Shown here: positions 44,358 through 52,588 of the stretch, piece by piece
How positions within the stretch are numbered: position 1 is the first letter of the stretch
Layout: each line of letters begins with the position of its first letter
NCBI GenBank assembly: GCA_903927025.1
Contig: CAIYLG010000038.1
Location: 1-64,000, forward strand
Direction: 5' to 3'
Length of the DNA: 64,000 bases
Source: an uncultured Armatimonadota bacterium
GTDB lineage: Bacteria; Armatimonadota; Fimbriimonadia; Fimbriimonadales; Fimbriimonadaceae
Made by a program: the position numbers and the translations under genes
Notes under the pieces: model-generated
What the model was told of the DNA's origin: nothing
Database searches by the model: none
Seen by the model: the letters and a program-made list of their open reading frames with translations, nothing else

Positions 44358-45086
44358 CTATGCCTGACGAGCCAGTAGGATCTGACGAACCTGTTCAGCC
44401 TGTTCTGGCGTATCCACGGCTAGCTCGCTTCCCGCTCCCTTCGACATCCGAACTCGAACCCCATGCTCCAGGAATCTCAGCTGTTCTAGACTCTCAGCCT
44501 TCTCAAGAGGCGTCTGATCCCACCCGGCAAACGCCTGGACCACTTCCCTTCGGTAGGCGTAAATACCAACGTGCTTTTTCACGACGTCGGTACGCGCATT
44601 TCGCGGAAACGGCAGTGCATATCTGCTGAAGTAGAGGGCGAAGCCATCCAAATCTGTGACGACTTTCACCACCGACGGCTCGTCAACCTCTGAGTCGGGA
44701 CACTCACTGTAAACGCTTCCCATCGGAACGCTTGCATCGCTTAAGAGAGGGGCCGCGCATGCGGCAATGCTGGCTGGATTGATAAGGGGTTCATCTCCCT
44801 GAACATTCACGTAAACCTCAGCGATCACCGACCGACTGACCTCAGCGATCCGGTCAGTCCCGGTTGGGTGGCTGGCACTTGTCAGAATCGCTTCGGCACC
44901 AAATGAGGAGCACGCAGACAGAATCTCAGGATCTGGCGTAGCCACCACCACTCGATCCGCAACGTTGGAGGCAATAGCAGCCTCGACAACCCACTGAACC
45001 ATCGGCTTCCCTAGCAAGTCACAGAGTGGCTTGCCAGGAAACCGTGTACTGCCCATCCGGGCTGGAATAACGATGCAGCAGCGCAT
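44358..45086 (-). CDS. kdsB: 3-deoxy-manno-octulosonate cytidylyltransferase
   Basis: KdsB activates Kdo to CMP-Kdo for lipid A-Kdo synthesis (EC 2.7.7.38). The 242-residue protein has the nucleotide-binding start IPARMGSTRFPGKPL, the VNVQGDEPLI motif with the metal Asp, and SRYALPFPR and HVGIYAYRREVV toward the C terminus. It is good evidence of a lipopolysaccharide outer membrane. The ATG is 22 bases downstream of the stop of the secreted propeller-like protein, so the two may be co-transcribed, but no other Kdo genes are here. Confidence 0.93.
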   Translation of the reverse strand: MRCCIVIPARMGSTRFPGKPLCDLLGKPMVQWVVEAAIASNVADRVVVATPDPEILSACSSFGAEAILTSASHPTGTDRIAEVSRSVIAEVYVNVQGDEPLINPASIAACAAPLLSDASVPMGSVYSECPDSEVDEPSVVKVVTDLDGFALYFSRYALPFPRNARTDVVKKHVGIYAYRREVVQAFAGWDQTPLEKAESLEQLRFLEHGVRVRMSKGAGSELAVDTPEQAEQVRQILLARQA

Positions 45087-45108
45087 CTGAACAACGTACC
45101 CGCCAGGG

Positions 45109-46515
45109 CTAGGGATTGGGAATCCACTTCACATGACCGTCAGCATAGGCGACCGCCTTTCCGCCGGGTCCTTCGCTGTAGCCGATCTGAGTGTTGGCTG
45201 GGTCTTGAATCTGAGTGGAATTACCACCTGCAAACGTGTAGGTGAAACCGTCCAGGACATTCATGTTCTTGATATAAGGTTCAAGCTGAGCCTTCCAGTT
45301 GGGTCCTGCTGCCAACATATTGTCATCGTAGTCGCCTGAGTACATAAGCGCCGCGAGGGCAGCCTGTTTGGCATTCATCATCGCTTCCTGTTTCAGTGCG
45401 GCGTTCTTGGCCCTCAAATAGGCCTCTAGCGACACTTTCACCATTTGACGAACCATGAGCGTGCCCTGCGCTCGATAAGCGACTCCGTTGACCTGAGGAG
45501 ACAGTTGACCAGCGTCGCCGTCTGTACTGACAACCGTGAGTTCGTTCTCCTTCGCAGGAATACCAGTAACCACTACACTCGGTACCGCAACACCCAATTT
45601 CTTGATGGAAACTTTGGCAGACAGGTTCTCGAGCATGAGGGTGGGGTTTGTTGTCGCACCAAATCCTGCAAAGTCTTTGGGAGCGGTCGATTCCGTCAGC
45701 TTAAGTCCCTGAATATCCACGGTGTACCAGCTCTTCTTTAACTGCTTTGCACCCGGCTCCCGCACCATCGACATCACGTAAAGTCGACCATCGTTGCTCC
45801 AGTGAGGAATGCAGCTGCGAGTGGGCAGGGTGATCGGCTCACTCACTACTCCGTCCAGCCCAAAGAACCTCATCGTTGGTCTGGAAGAGATCGGGTTCTT
45901 GTCCACAGCCTGCTGAGCCACAGTGACGTCAGCAGCAGGCGCACCGCCCTGCCTTCCAATCGGCGGACGCTCGAGAATCAAGGCGACTGACTTGTATGGA
46001 GAAGGAAGAACCTCATGGGCAACTGCCCCTGAGAATCGCCTTACGTTGTTAATCTTGCCCGTGGGGGTCACAATTGCAAGCGTCGATTGAGCATCAACAG
46101 CAGTGGGCGGGTCCATCATGGCTTCCACAAGCATTGAGGAAGAACCTGCTATCCAGTCGACTGAGAATATCTGCCCCGCAGACTTCTTGAAGCTGATGGG
46201 CATGGTCACCTTGTGGGTCACCATGCTGTAAACCAGAATCTGCTCTTCGGGGTCTGAATTCGCCTCCTTGAGGCCCAATAGGTATTCGGGCGATTCCTCC
46301 AGAGGAGATTCAACTAGTTCGCGCTCTACGGCAAGATGCTTGCCATCCTGAGACCAAAACACGTTTTTGACGGTGGGTCCGCAGACAAACTCGGGCGGCA
46401 GGAACATGTAGACGTCCTTCCCCGCCGTCAGGAAGTTTCGCTGCAGATGGAGTTGAGCACCGCTGATTGCAACCACGCTCAGCATCGCCGTCATCGTCAA
46501 GAGTCGTGCTTTCAT
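45109..46515 (-). CDS. Secreted propeller-like protein with pseudopilin-like C-terminal domain
   Basis: The 468-residue protein has a Sec signal peptide (MKARLLTMTAMLSVVAISGA). Residues about 35-350 form repeated beta blades with WD40/TolB-like turns (VFWSQDGKHLAVE, IPHWSNDGRLYVMS). From about residue 365 a long helix, AKNAALKQEAMMNAKQAALA, leads into LMYSGDYDDNM, and the end reads GYSEGPGGKAVAYADGHVKW. That pattern (helix, DYDxN, terminal ADGHVK) closely parallels the soluble part of DUF1559-type pseudopilins such as the one at 19941, yet the hydrophobic prepilin helix is absent. It is probably periplasmic or outer-surface. Function unknown. Confidence 0.7.
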   Translation of the reverse strand: MKARLLTMTAMLSVVAISGAQLHLQRNFLTAGKDVYMFLPPEFVCGPTVKNVFWSQDGKHLAVERELVESPLEESPEYLLGLKEANSDPEEQILVYSMVTHKVTMPISFKKSAGQIFSVDWIAGSSSMLVEAMMDPPTAVDAQSTLAIVTPTGKINNVRRFSGAVAHEVLPSPYKSVALILERPPIGRQGGAPAADVTVAQQAVDKNPISSRPTMRFFGLDGVVSEPITLPTRSCIPHWSNDGRLYVMSMVREPGAKQLKKSWYTVDIQGLKLTESTAPKDFAGFGATTNPTLMLENLSAKVSIKKLGVAVPSVVVTGIPAKENELTVVSTDGDAGQLSPQVNGVAYRAQGTLMVRQMVKVSLEAYLRAKNAALKQEAMMNAKQAALAALMYSGDYDDNMLAAGPNWKAQLEPYIKNMNVLDGFTYTFAGGNSTQIQDPANTQIGYSEGPGGKAVAYADGHVKWIPNP

Positions 46516-46594
46516 GTTAGTTAGGACACTGTAACAGGCGTCTTAGTTTTCTGGCTGGGAAAATATGCCAAGTTTCCGGCACATTAAAGACTTC

Positions 46595-47071
46595 TTACTC
46601 TTCTGACGGGGCATCTGCTACCCACAAGCCCTCGTACTCATCGGGATCCTGGGGCATTTCCAGAGTGGTTGGAGAGTCAAAAATCTGCTCCCATCGCTCT
46701 TCAAGTTCGGCATCGTCACGAATAATTCGGTCGTAGCTCTCCGCGTAGAACGGGGGCCATCGTTCCCCAGATGCCTTTATAATCTGACGCCCTGCCTTCA
46801 GTTTCGCCTTCTCAACGATCTCAGAAAGCTCATAGGGCTCACCGGAAGAGGCTTCCCGAACTCGAAAAATGAGTTCCGTCTGCTCTGGGAGAACGCATAC
46901 GATCAAAAGGTCCCACTTTCGACCATCGGGTCGAATCAGCATACGCAGCATGAGCAGCCGTTCCTTTTCGTCGAGTTGGCGGCGATGACGGAAGATGACG
47001 TAGTACGTCACGTCATCCGCGCGCCAATGAGGCAGCTTCCCTCGCCAGATTTTAAAATTTCTGAAAGCCAT
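46595..47071 (-). CDS. RAYT-like (IS200/Y1 transposase-fold) protein lacking the HUH histidines
   Basis: A 158-residue protein that follows the REP-associated tyrosine transposase layout: N-terminal KLPHWRADDVTYYVIFRHRR, the central strand LLIVCVLPEQTELIFRV, and the C-terminal WPPFYAESYDRIIRDDAEL. In active RAYTs the central strand reads like AxVVMPNHVHLLV; here the HVH is QTE, so the metal-binding histidines are gone, while the Tyr of SYDRIIRDD is kept. The protein is probably a domesticated, non-transposing nucleic-acid binder. A C-terminal acidic tail (about 138-158) is extra. It sits 51 bases downstream of glnB on the same strand. Confidence 0.65.
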   Translation of the reverse strand: MAFRNFKIWRGKLPHWRADDVTYYVIFRHRRQLDEKERLLMLRMLIRPDGRKWDLLIVCVLPEQTELIFRVREASSGEPYELSEIVEKAKLKAGRQIIKASGERWPPFYAESYDRIIRDDAELEERWEQIFDSPTTLEMPQDPDEYEGLWVADAPSEE

Positions 47072-47122
47072 GCGTGCGTTAACCGGCGCAGGGAATCGGT
47101 TATATGGTGAAGAGAGTTCCGG

Positions 47123-47464
47123 TTAAGAGAGCGCCGCGTCACCGCGTTCGCCTGTTCGAATTCGGATTGCATCCAGAACTTCCGTGACAAAGATCTTGCC
47201 ATCACCGATTTCGCCAGTCTGGGTTGCCGCCATAATCGCTTCCACGGCTGCCTCAAGGTCCTCGTCCTTGACCACGACTTCAACGTGCATCTTCGGAAGA
47301 AGATTCACTGCGTAGGTGCTCCCTCTATACTTGTCGGTTCGGCCCATTTGCCTGCCGTACCCACGAACCTGACCACAGCTGAGTCCAGATATTCCAGCAT
47401 CCTCTAAGGCCTGCTTTACATCTTCCAGCTTGTTGACTCGAATGAATGCTTCGATGCGTCTCAT
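47123..47464 (-). CDS. glnB: Nitrogen regulatory protein P-II
   Basis: PII proteins sense 2-oxoglutarate, ATP and ADP and control nitrogen uptake. From the ATG at 47464 the 113-residue protein aligns without gaps with GlnB: MRRIEAFIRVNKLEDVKQAL, then the T-loop GYGRQMGRTDKYRGSTYAVN with the uridylylation Tyr at position 51, and the ATP-binding TGEIGDGKIFV. The frame is open to 47629 upstream, but those residues do not match the family. No amtB or glnA is beside it, which slightly favours GlnB over GlnK. The PhoR-like kinase is divergent, starting 107 bases away. Confidence 0.93.
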   Translation of the reverse strand: MRRIEAFIRVNKLEDVKQALEDAGISGLSCGQVRGYGRQMGRTDKYRGSTYAVNLLPKMHVEVVVKDEDLEAAVEAIMAATQTGEIGDGKIFVTEVLDAIRIRTGERGDAALS

Positions 47465-47571
47465 CATGAAAATCGCGCCACAGTGAGCGACTCCGAACAT
47501 CGTACCCATTAAGGCTTGCAGCATTTTGGGCCAGATGCGACACACTCCCAAAGGGTCATCCGTCAACACAC

Positions 47572-48837
47572 ATGGTGTCTTCCCGATACGGTTCCTGGGC
47601 TTCGAAGCTTTGCTTTGCCGCGTCCACATGCTCGGGCGTGTTGGGGGTGGTCCTCATCGTCGCTCGAGTTTCGTTCAGTCCTGGCTGGTCGTTTCTAGTG
47701 TGCTCCGTACTCCTCGGTCTTCTTGGATCTCAGGTCCAAACCGCATTTAAAGAATCGATTGAAGCGACTGCCCTGCGGCATTCCCAGGCAGAGCTTTTGC
47801 AAGTCCAGCTCGAGGAGCAGCAGCATGCAGTTGACTCGATGGCTGACGGACTTGAGATTGCCATCTTCATTTGTGATGCGAAGGCGAATATCCTCTACGC
47901 AAACCGGCGATCCATCGACCTGTTTCGATTCGAGCGACCGATTGGACGCAACATTCTTTCCGTCACGCTAAGTTCGGATCTCGAACAGCTTGTACTTTCC
48001 TGCGGCAGGTCCCACTCGCCCCAGAGCAAAGAAATCTCGTTCACATACCCAGACGAGAGGGTTGGACTTGCTAGGGTTTGGTCGACCGAAGAGGGAAATG
48101 AGCGTGTGTTCGTGTCCGTATACGAGATCACTGAGCTAAGACGACTTGAGAGAATTCGGCAGGACTTCGTCGCCAATGTTTCCCACGAGCTTCGAACGCC
48201 GATGACGATCATCCGCGCAATGGCGGAAACGCTGCTGGACGATGACACATCCATGTCAGAAAGGTCTCTCAAGTACCTGAACAAGATTATTTCCGAAGTT
48301 GATAGGCTTTCAATGATCTCGCAGGACCTGCTCATTCTAAGCGCTGCAGAATCAAATCCTGTGCGAAAGCAGCAGTGCGATATCGCTGACGTCTTCCGAA
48401 CTGCAGTCCAGCAGCTTGAATCAAAGGCGGCCGAAAAGGGCATCCGAATGGACTACAGCGGCCTCGACCAGGCCATTATCGACGCGAACACTTCCCAGAT
48501 GACGCAGGTTGCCCACAACCTTGTTGAGAACGCACTTAAATACACCACCACAGGCGAAATTCACGTTTCGATGCAGATGCTGGAGGAAGTCGCTCGGGTT
48601 GAGGTTAAAGACACCGGAATTGGCATACCAAGCGACCAAATCAAGCGGATCTTTGAAAGGTTCTATAGAATCGACCGTGCCCGAAGCCGAGCGACCGGTG
48701 GTACCGGGCTCGGCCTTAGCATCGTCAAGCACATTGTCGAGGCACATGGCGGCACGGTGACCGTTGAGAGTGCCCTCAACATCGGCTCAACTTTCATCGT
48801 CGAGATCCCGCGGAGCGCGTCCTCAGGAAGCGTTTAA
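47572..48837 (+). CDS. PhoR-like membrane sensor histidine kinase
   Basis: The protein (421 aa) has two close N-terminal membrane helices (about 10-32 and 38-55) with almost no periplasmic loop, a PAS domain (about 80-185, EIAIFICDAKANILYAN), a phosphoacceptor domain with His in VANVSHELRTPMTIIRAM, and an HATPase with NLVENALKYTT, DTGIGIPSD and GGTGLGLSIVKHIVE. This is the PhoR architecture, but neither phoB nor pst genes are adjacent, so it is an orphan whose regulator is elsewhere. Its stop overlaps the stop of the convergent GHL10 gene by four bases. Confidence 0.88.
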   Translation: MVSSRYGSWASKLCFAASTCSGVLGVVLIVARVSFSPGWSFLVCSVLLGLLGSQVQTAFKESIEATALRHSQAELLQVQLEEQQHAVDSMADGLEIAIFICDAKANILYANRRSIDLFRFERPIGRNILSVTLSSDLEQLVLSCGRSHSPQSKEISFTYPDERVGLARVWSTEEGNERVFVSVYEITELRRLERIRQDFVANVSHELRTPMTIIRAMAETLLDDDTSMSERSLKYLNKIISEVDRLSMISQDLLILSAAESNPVRKQQCDIADVFRTAVQQLESKAAEKGIRMDYSGLDQAIIDANTSQMTQVAHNLVENALKYTTTGEIHVSMQMLEEVARVEVKDTGIGIPSDQIKRIFERFYRIDRARSRATGGTGLGLSIVKHIVEAHGGTVTVESALNIGSTFIVEIPRSASSGSV

Positions 48838-50306
48838 AGTGATGACGTGTCTACCGAAACTGGATCGCTTTCAGTGCCTGCACGATCAACTGCCGTAATT
48901 GATATCGCATTCGGTTTAAGGCTTGGATCGAGCATCAGTGTGACCGTAGAGTCGCTCGTGAACCTGGGTTCCATCCAGTGACCCACATGGACACGGATCG
49001 TATAGAATCGCACAGCGGTTTTATTGCCTGGCCTGAGGTGCAGCACGATCTTGCCATCTATGCGATCAGCCTTCGCCTTGGGTTCCGCGATCTTACCGAC
49101 CGCGAGCCATGGGGAAGCAGGGACGAGAGCTCGGTGAGCGTACAAGCCGTTAGAAAAAGCACCGTTGATTCCCTGGGCGTTCACAAGAAACGCTTTCATG
49201 CTGAAATGAACCACTCCAGTAGCGCCTTCCCGCTGGCGAGTCGTGTCAACTTGGTCAAGTATTTCCTTTAGGCTCCAAGTCTTTCCCTCGTCGGAAGCGA
49301 CCCGGCTCGTGTACAACCCCGGCCAGATGTGTCGCTTCAGGCTGTTTTGGCTGATCCACCAATCCAGCAGCACAGGAAAGCTTTGTGGCTTTTGAGCGAT
49401 GGGCCAATAGAGTTGGGGTGAAAGGTAGTCGCACCACCCCTCGTTGAGCCACTTCTTGCAGTCGGCGTACAGTTCATCATACTGATCCACACCAGCTTTA
49501 ATAGAACTGGGAATTCCAGGACGATAGATGCCAAACGGACTGATGCCAACCTTGACCCACGGCTTCAGAGCTTTCACTTCCTGATACATTCCGTGCACGA
49601 ATGTGTCGACGTTCTGACGTCGCCAATCTCCCAAACTCAAATTTCCGCCTTTCTTCTGATATCGGGCGTAGCTCCCTTGGTCAGGAAAAGTCTCATTCTT
49701 TTCCGGATACGGATAGAAGTAGTCATCGATGTGAATACCGTCGATGTCGTATCTCTTCACTACGTCCTTGATCACTTCGAGGGAGTGCTTTTGAACCTGA
49801 GGTTCGCCTGGATCCAGCCAGAGATACCGACCGTACTGCTTCACCACACCGGGATGCGTGTAGCGGATGTGAGACTTCGCGTAGGGGCCTTTTTGTGCGG
49901 GATGTCCGGCTCGGTATGGGTTGAACCAACAATGGACTTCAATTCCACGCCTGTGGGCTTCCTCCACCACAAAGCTGAGCGGATCGTATCCGGGCGATGG
50001 AGCCTTTCCCTGTAATCCCGTCAAATACTCTGACCAGGGTTCCAGCTTGGAATCATAAAGAGCGTCGCAGGAGGGTCGAACCTGAAAAACGATCGCATTC
50101 AGCCGCACCGCGGATGCCGTATCCAAAATCTTGATCAGCTCCGCCTTCTGATGGTCAGTATCCAGCGTTCGGCTGCTGGGCCAGTCGATGTTGTCGACGG
50201 TCGCAACCCAAGCTGCTCGAAATTCTCTTGGAATTGAGGGTGCAGCTGAATCCTGGCTGTGGGCAGTGCCCGTAATCAAAATGGCGGCGGAAATCAGGTT
50301 CAGCAC
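48834..50306 (-). CDS. Exported glycoside-hydrolase-like family 10 (GHL10/YngK) protein
   Basis: The 490-residue protein has a signal peptide (MLNLISAAILITGTAHSQ) and a GHL10 TIM barrel: PREFRAAWVATVDNIDWPS, LNAIVFQVRPSCDALYDS, the VHCWFNPYRAG strand, YDIDGIHIDDYFYPYP, VGISPFGIYRPGIP and WCDYLSPQLYWPI. It ends with a small beta-sandwich domain (about 405-490). Family members are thought to cleave glycans, in some cases peptidoglycan. Acidic residues at the ends of strands 4 and 7 look suitable for catalysis. It is divergent from the DUF2993-like gene. Confidence 0.85.
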   Translation of the reverse strand: MLNLISAAILITGTAHSQDSAAPSIPREFRAAWVATVDNIDWPSSRTLDTDHQKAELIKILDTASAVRLNAIVFQVRPSCDALYDSKLEPWSEYLTGLQGKAPSPGYDPLSFVVEEAHRRGIEVHCWFNPYRAGHPAQKGPYAKSHIRYTHPGVVKQYGRYLWLDPGEPQVQKHSLEVIKDVVKRYDIDGIHIDDYFYPYPEKNETFPDQGSYARYQKKGGNLSLGDWRRQNVDTFVHGMYQEVKALKPWVKVGISPFGIYRPGIPSSIKAGVDQYDELYADCKKWLNEGWCDYLSPQLYWPIAQKPQSFPVLLDWWISQNSLKRHIWPGLYTSRVASDEGKTWSLKEILDQVDTTRQREGATGVVHFSMKAFLVNAQGINGAFSNGLYAHRALVPASPWLAVGKIAEPKAKADRIDGKIVLHLRPGNKTAVRFYTIRVHVGHWMEPRFTSDSTVTLMLDPSLKPNAISITAVDRAGTESDPVSVDTSSL

Positions 50307-50407
50307 GCTTCCATATTATCCGCCTGGAACGAATCAGATCGCAGGAATCGCCATTACTGCCCCCTTCAATCATGCCAGCAGCACAAACATTAGGTAGGAT
50401 GCACCCC

Positions 50408-50935
50408 GTGAACCAGAACCGGGAACTTAAGATCGGCTCCGCCGACGTGTCGCTTCGCGGACTGATTCTCCCAATGGGGCTCCGGATCGACACCGTGCTC
50501 ATCCAAGGTTCCAATCTGAGCTGTTCTTACTCGCCCACCAACATCACCGCAGAAGAGCCTGGCAAGCTGGATGTCTTCGTGTCCGCGGTTGATCTCAATC
50601 AGTTTCTGAACACCATGGCAGGAACGGGCCTCAAAAACATCAGCATTGAGGCCAAAGACGGTGCCCTTCACATTCGAGCAACCAAAACGGTGCTGATCGA
50701 TGTGAAGGCCTACGCGGTGTGCACGCTCAGAATTGATAGCCACCGAAAGCTGTTTGTGGACCTCCAGTCTGTGGAGATCATGGGAGTGGGAACGAAGCAG
50801 CTCATCCAGTCTCAGCTCGACAAGATTAATCCCGTGGTGGATACAGCCGACTTCCCTATTCCAGCCCTCATGGACACCGTTCAGATCGTAGATGGCGGAA
50901 TTAAGGTTCTCGGAAGAGTCCACGCGCCGGATTGA
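50408..50935 (+). CDS. DUF2993/LmeA-like protein
   Basis: About 175 residues from the GTG at 50408, which has TAGGTAGG nine bases upstream (ATG 50399 is directly against that site; the frame is open from 50372). The layout matches LmeA/DUF2993: ADVSLRGLILPMGLRIDTVL, TAEEPGKLDVFVSAVDLNQFLN, IRATKTVLIDVKAYAVCTLRI and the final NPVVDTADFPIPALMDTVQI. The family has a tubular lipid-binding fold. No signal peptide is seen, so it may be cytoplasmic or lack a recognisable export signal. Upstream of tRNA-Leu. Confidence 0.65.
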   Translation: MNQNRELKIGSADVSLRGLILPMGLRIDTVLIQGSNLSCSYSPTNITAEEPGKLDVFVSAVDLNQFLNTMAGTGLKNISIEAKDGALHIRATKTVLIDVKAYAVCTLRIDSHRKLFVDLQSVEIMGVGTKQLIQSQLDKINPVVDTADFPIPALMDTVQIVDGGIKVLGRVHAPD

Positions 50936-50974
50936 AATCGCAACTGTCGGGGTAGAATTCCGTGTCTTCGACGT

Positions 50975-51059
50975 GCCGTCGTGGCGAAATTGGTAGACGC
51001 GCCAGATTTAGGTTCTGGTGCCGAGAGGCATCTCGGTTCGAGTCCGAGCGACGGCACCA
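50975..51059 (+). tRNA. tRNA-Leu (anticodon UAG)
   Basis: The 85-base gene has acceptor stem GCCGTCG/CGACGGC, encoded ACCA end, anticodon stem CCAGA/TCTGG with loop TTTAGGT (anticodon TAG, Leu codon CTA), a long variable arm (GTGCCGAGAGGCAT) and the T arm CTCGG-TTCGAGT-CCGAG. Confidence 0.95.
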
Positions 51060-51071
51060 CTTCCCTTCCTT

Positions 51072-51527
51072 TTAGCGGAAGGGCACAATGCTGATTGCGC
51101 CGTCCACTTCCAGCACCGCCAATTTGACCTTGGCGATTGAGGTGAGCCCATGCTGCCTGAGTGCGACTTCCAGCTCTTCGTGCGTTACACGCTCCTTGTG
51201 CATTCGCTCTTCCAAAGCCACGCCATCTGAGACAAGAATCGTCGGTGTTCCATACACAAGCGCCTGGGTGCCTGGCAGGCGAACCACCGCTCTCGTAATC
51301 AGCCAACCAGCGAGTATAAGCGTCATCGACGCAACCAGTCCAACCGCCAAATCCCCTTTTCCACGTGTCATTGCGTTTTGGACAGCGTTCGCGATCGCTA
51401 TCAGCGTCGCTAGATCATACAGGTTAAATTGGGCAACCTGACGCTTCCCGAACAGGCGGAATCCTAGAAACAGATACAGCAGGACAATCGCTGTTTTGCC
51501 GGCATAGATGGATAGATCGTAGAGCAT
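51072..51527 (-). CDS. DUF421 (YetF-type) membrane protein, paralogue 1
   Basis: The protein (151 aa) has three N-terminal membrane helices (about 10-90) and a C-terminal cytoplasmic DUF421 domain. The family signature is FRLFGKRQVAQFNLYDLATL with IAIANAVQNAMTR, and the C terminus reads ALRQHGLTSIAKVKLAVLEV, DGAISIVPFR. YetF-type proteins are linked to spore and membrane physiology in Bacillus, but the molecular role is not known. It starts three bases after the stop of paralogue 2 and is co-transcribed with it. Confidence 0.85.
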   Translation of the reverse strand: MLYDLSIYAGKTAIVLLYLFLGFRLFGKRQVAQFNLYDLATLIAIANAVQNAMTRGKGDLAVGLVASMTLILAGWLITRAVVRLPGTQALVYGTPTILVSDGVALEERMHKERVTHEELEVALRQHGLTSIAKVKLAVLEVDGAISIVPFR

Positions 51528-51530
51528 CGC

Positions 51531-52070
51531 CTAGGGCATCCTAATCGCCTTGAAGTGACGGCGAGTCTTGAGAACTTCCGAGTCGACCGGTACCACGCTG
51601 ATGGAGCCGTCTACTTCCAGGACACACATCGCCGCCTGGTCCAAGCGTGTGAGGCCGTGTTCTCGCAGGGCAGTCATCAGCTGATCGTGGGTCACACCCT
51701 CTCGCTGCATTTCCTTCGCGATGGGCACCCCTCCGCTAAGGATGAGCACAGGGTGTCCAACCATCAGTCTCTCCGCCCGCTTTGAACGCTGAAGCACGAT
51801 ATTGAAAGCGCGGTTCAATACCAAGAGGACGGTCCCCGCAATGAGGCCCCCTCCCAACGAATTGTCATTGTTCATCATCGCGTTCTGGACCGAATTGCCT
51901 AGGACGATGATGAGGACGAGGTCAAAGATGTTCATCTGGCCAAGCTCTCGCTTGCCGAGAAGTCTGAGGCCGATGATGAGGAACAGGTAAACGATCAGAG
52001 TTTTGCCCGCTATAATGAGCGAGCCGTGAAGATCGGGATGGTCGAAAACCTGACTGAGCCAAGCGGACAT
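51531..52070 (-). CDS. DUF421 (YetF-type) membrane protein, paralogue 2
   Basis: The 179-residue protein has the same plan: an N-terminal helix, LRLLGKRELGQMNIFDLVLI, VLGNSVQNAMMNNDNSLGG, two further helices, and a soluble domain ending LREHGLTRLDQAAMCVLEVD, GSISVVPVDS. It is first in the two-gene minus-strand operon and diverges from paralogue 3 with 47 bases between starts. Sequence similarity to paralogue 1 is clear but moderate. Confidence 0.85.
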   Translation of the reverse strand: MSAWLSQVFDHPDLHGSLIIAGKTLIVYLFLIIGLRLLGKRELGQMNIFDLVLIIVLGNSVQNAMMNNDNSLGGGLIAGTVLLVLNRAFNIVLQRSKRAERLMVGHPVLILSGGVPIAKEMQREGVTHDQLMTALREHGLTRLDQAAMCVLEVDGSISVVPVDSEVLKTRRHFKAIRMP

Positions 52071-52117
52071 AGTTAGCTGTTATCCTAGCGGATGCCGTTG
52101 CCCCTCAGAAGGTACAA

Positions 52118-52588
52118 ATGAGCCCACTTGCCCAAAATCTTCTGATCGTTGCCCTAAACACCCTGTGCATCTACGCTTTTCTTGCGATTTCCATGCGGGT
52201 GCTAAGCCGTCGACAGCTTGGCCAGCTCACCGCACTTGATCTCATGGTGATCATCCTGTTGGGCAGCGCGGTGGAGACGGCGATGGTGCATGGCGATACA
52301 TCACTGAAGGCCGGGCTGGTTTCCGGAACCACACTATTCATCGCGAACTACACAGTCGCTCGGCTAATTAGGAGGTCAAAGAAATTTGGCCATCTGTGCG
52401 GCACTGGACCCGTCGTGCTGGTCCACGATGGCAGGTTTGTGGACGAACACATGCGGCGATCTGGACTTACCTGCGAAGATGTGATGCATGCGCTGCGTCA
52501 GCGGGAACACGCTGACCTCTCCAATGTTCGATTCGCCGTACTGGAAGCGGATGGACAAATCAACGTGATCCCCATCGAAATGAGCTGA
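52118..52588 (+). CDS. DUF421 (YetF-type) membrane protein, paralogue 3
   Basis: The 156-residue protein has the signature MRVLSRRQLGQLTALDLMVI, with ILLGSAVETAMVHGDTSL in place of the usual VQNAM, and ends RFAVLEADGQINVIPIE. The usual GKR is SRR, and several conserved positions differ from the other two, so it is the most divergent of the three. It faces away from them across a 47-base intergenic region that must hold both promoters. Confidence 0.85.
   Translation: MSPLAQNLLIVALNTLCIYAFLAISMRVLSRRQLGQLTALDLMVIILLGSAVETAMVHGDTSLKAGLVSGTTLFIANYTVARLIRRSKKFGHLCGTGPVVLVHDGRFVDEHMRRSGLTCEDVMHALRQREHADLSNVRFAVLEADGQINVIPIEMS

Noticed and set aside
51060-51086. Hairpin CCCTTCC/GGAAGGG after tRNA-Leu
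   Set aside because: No T run on either strand and the stem lies within the end of the DUF421 gene; too weak to call a terminator.
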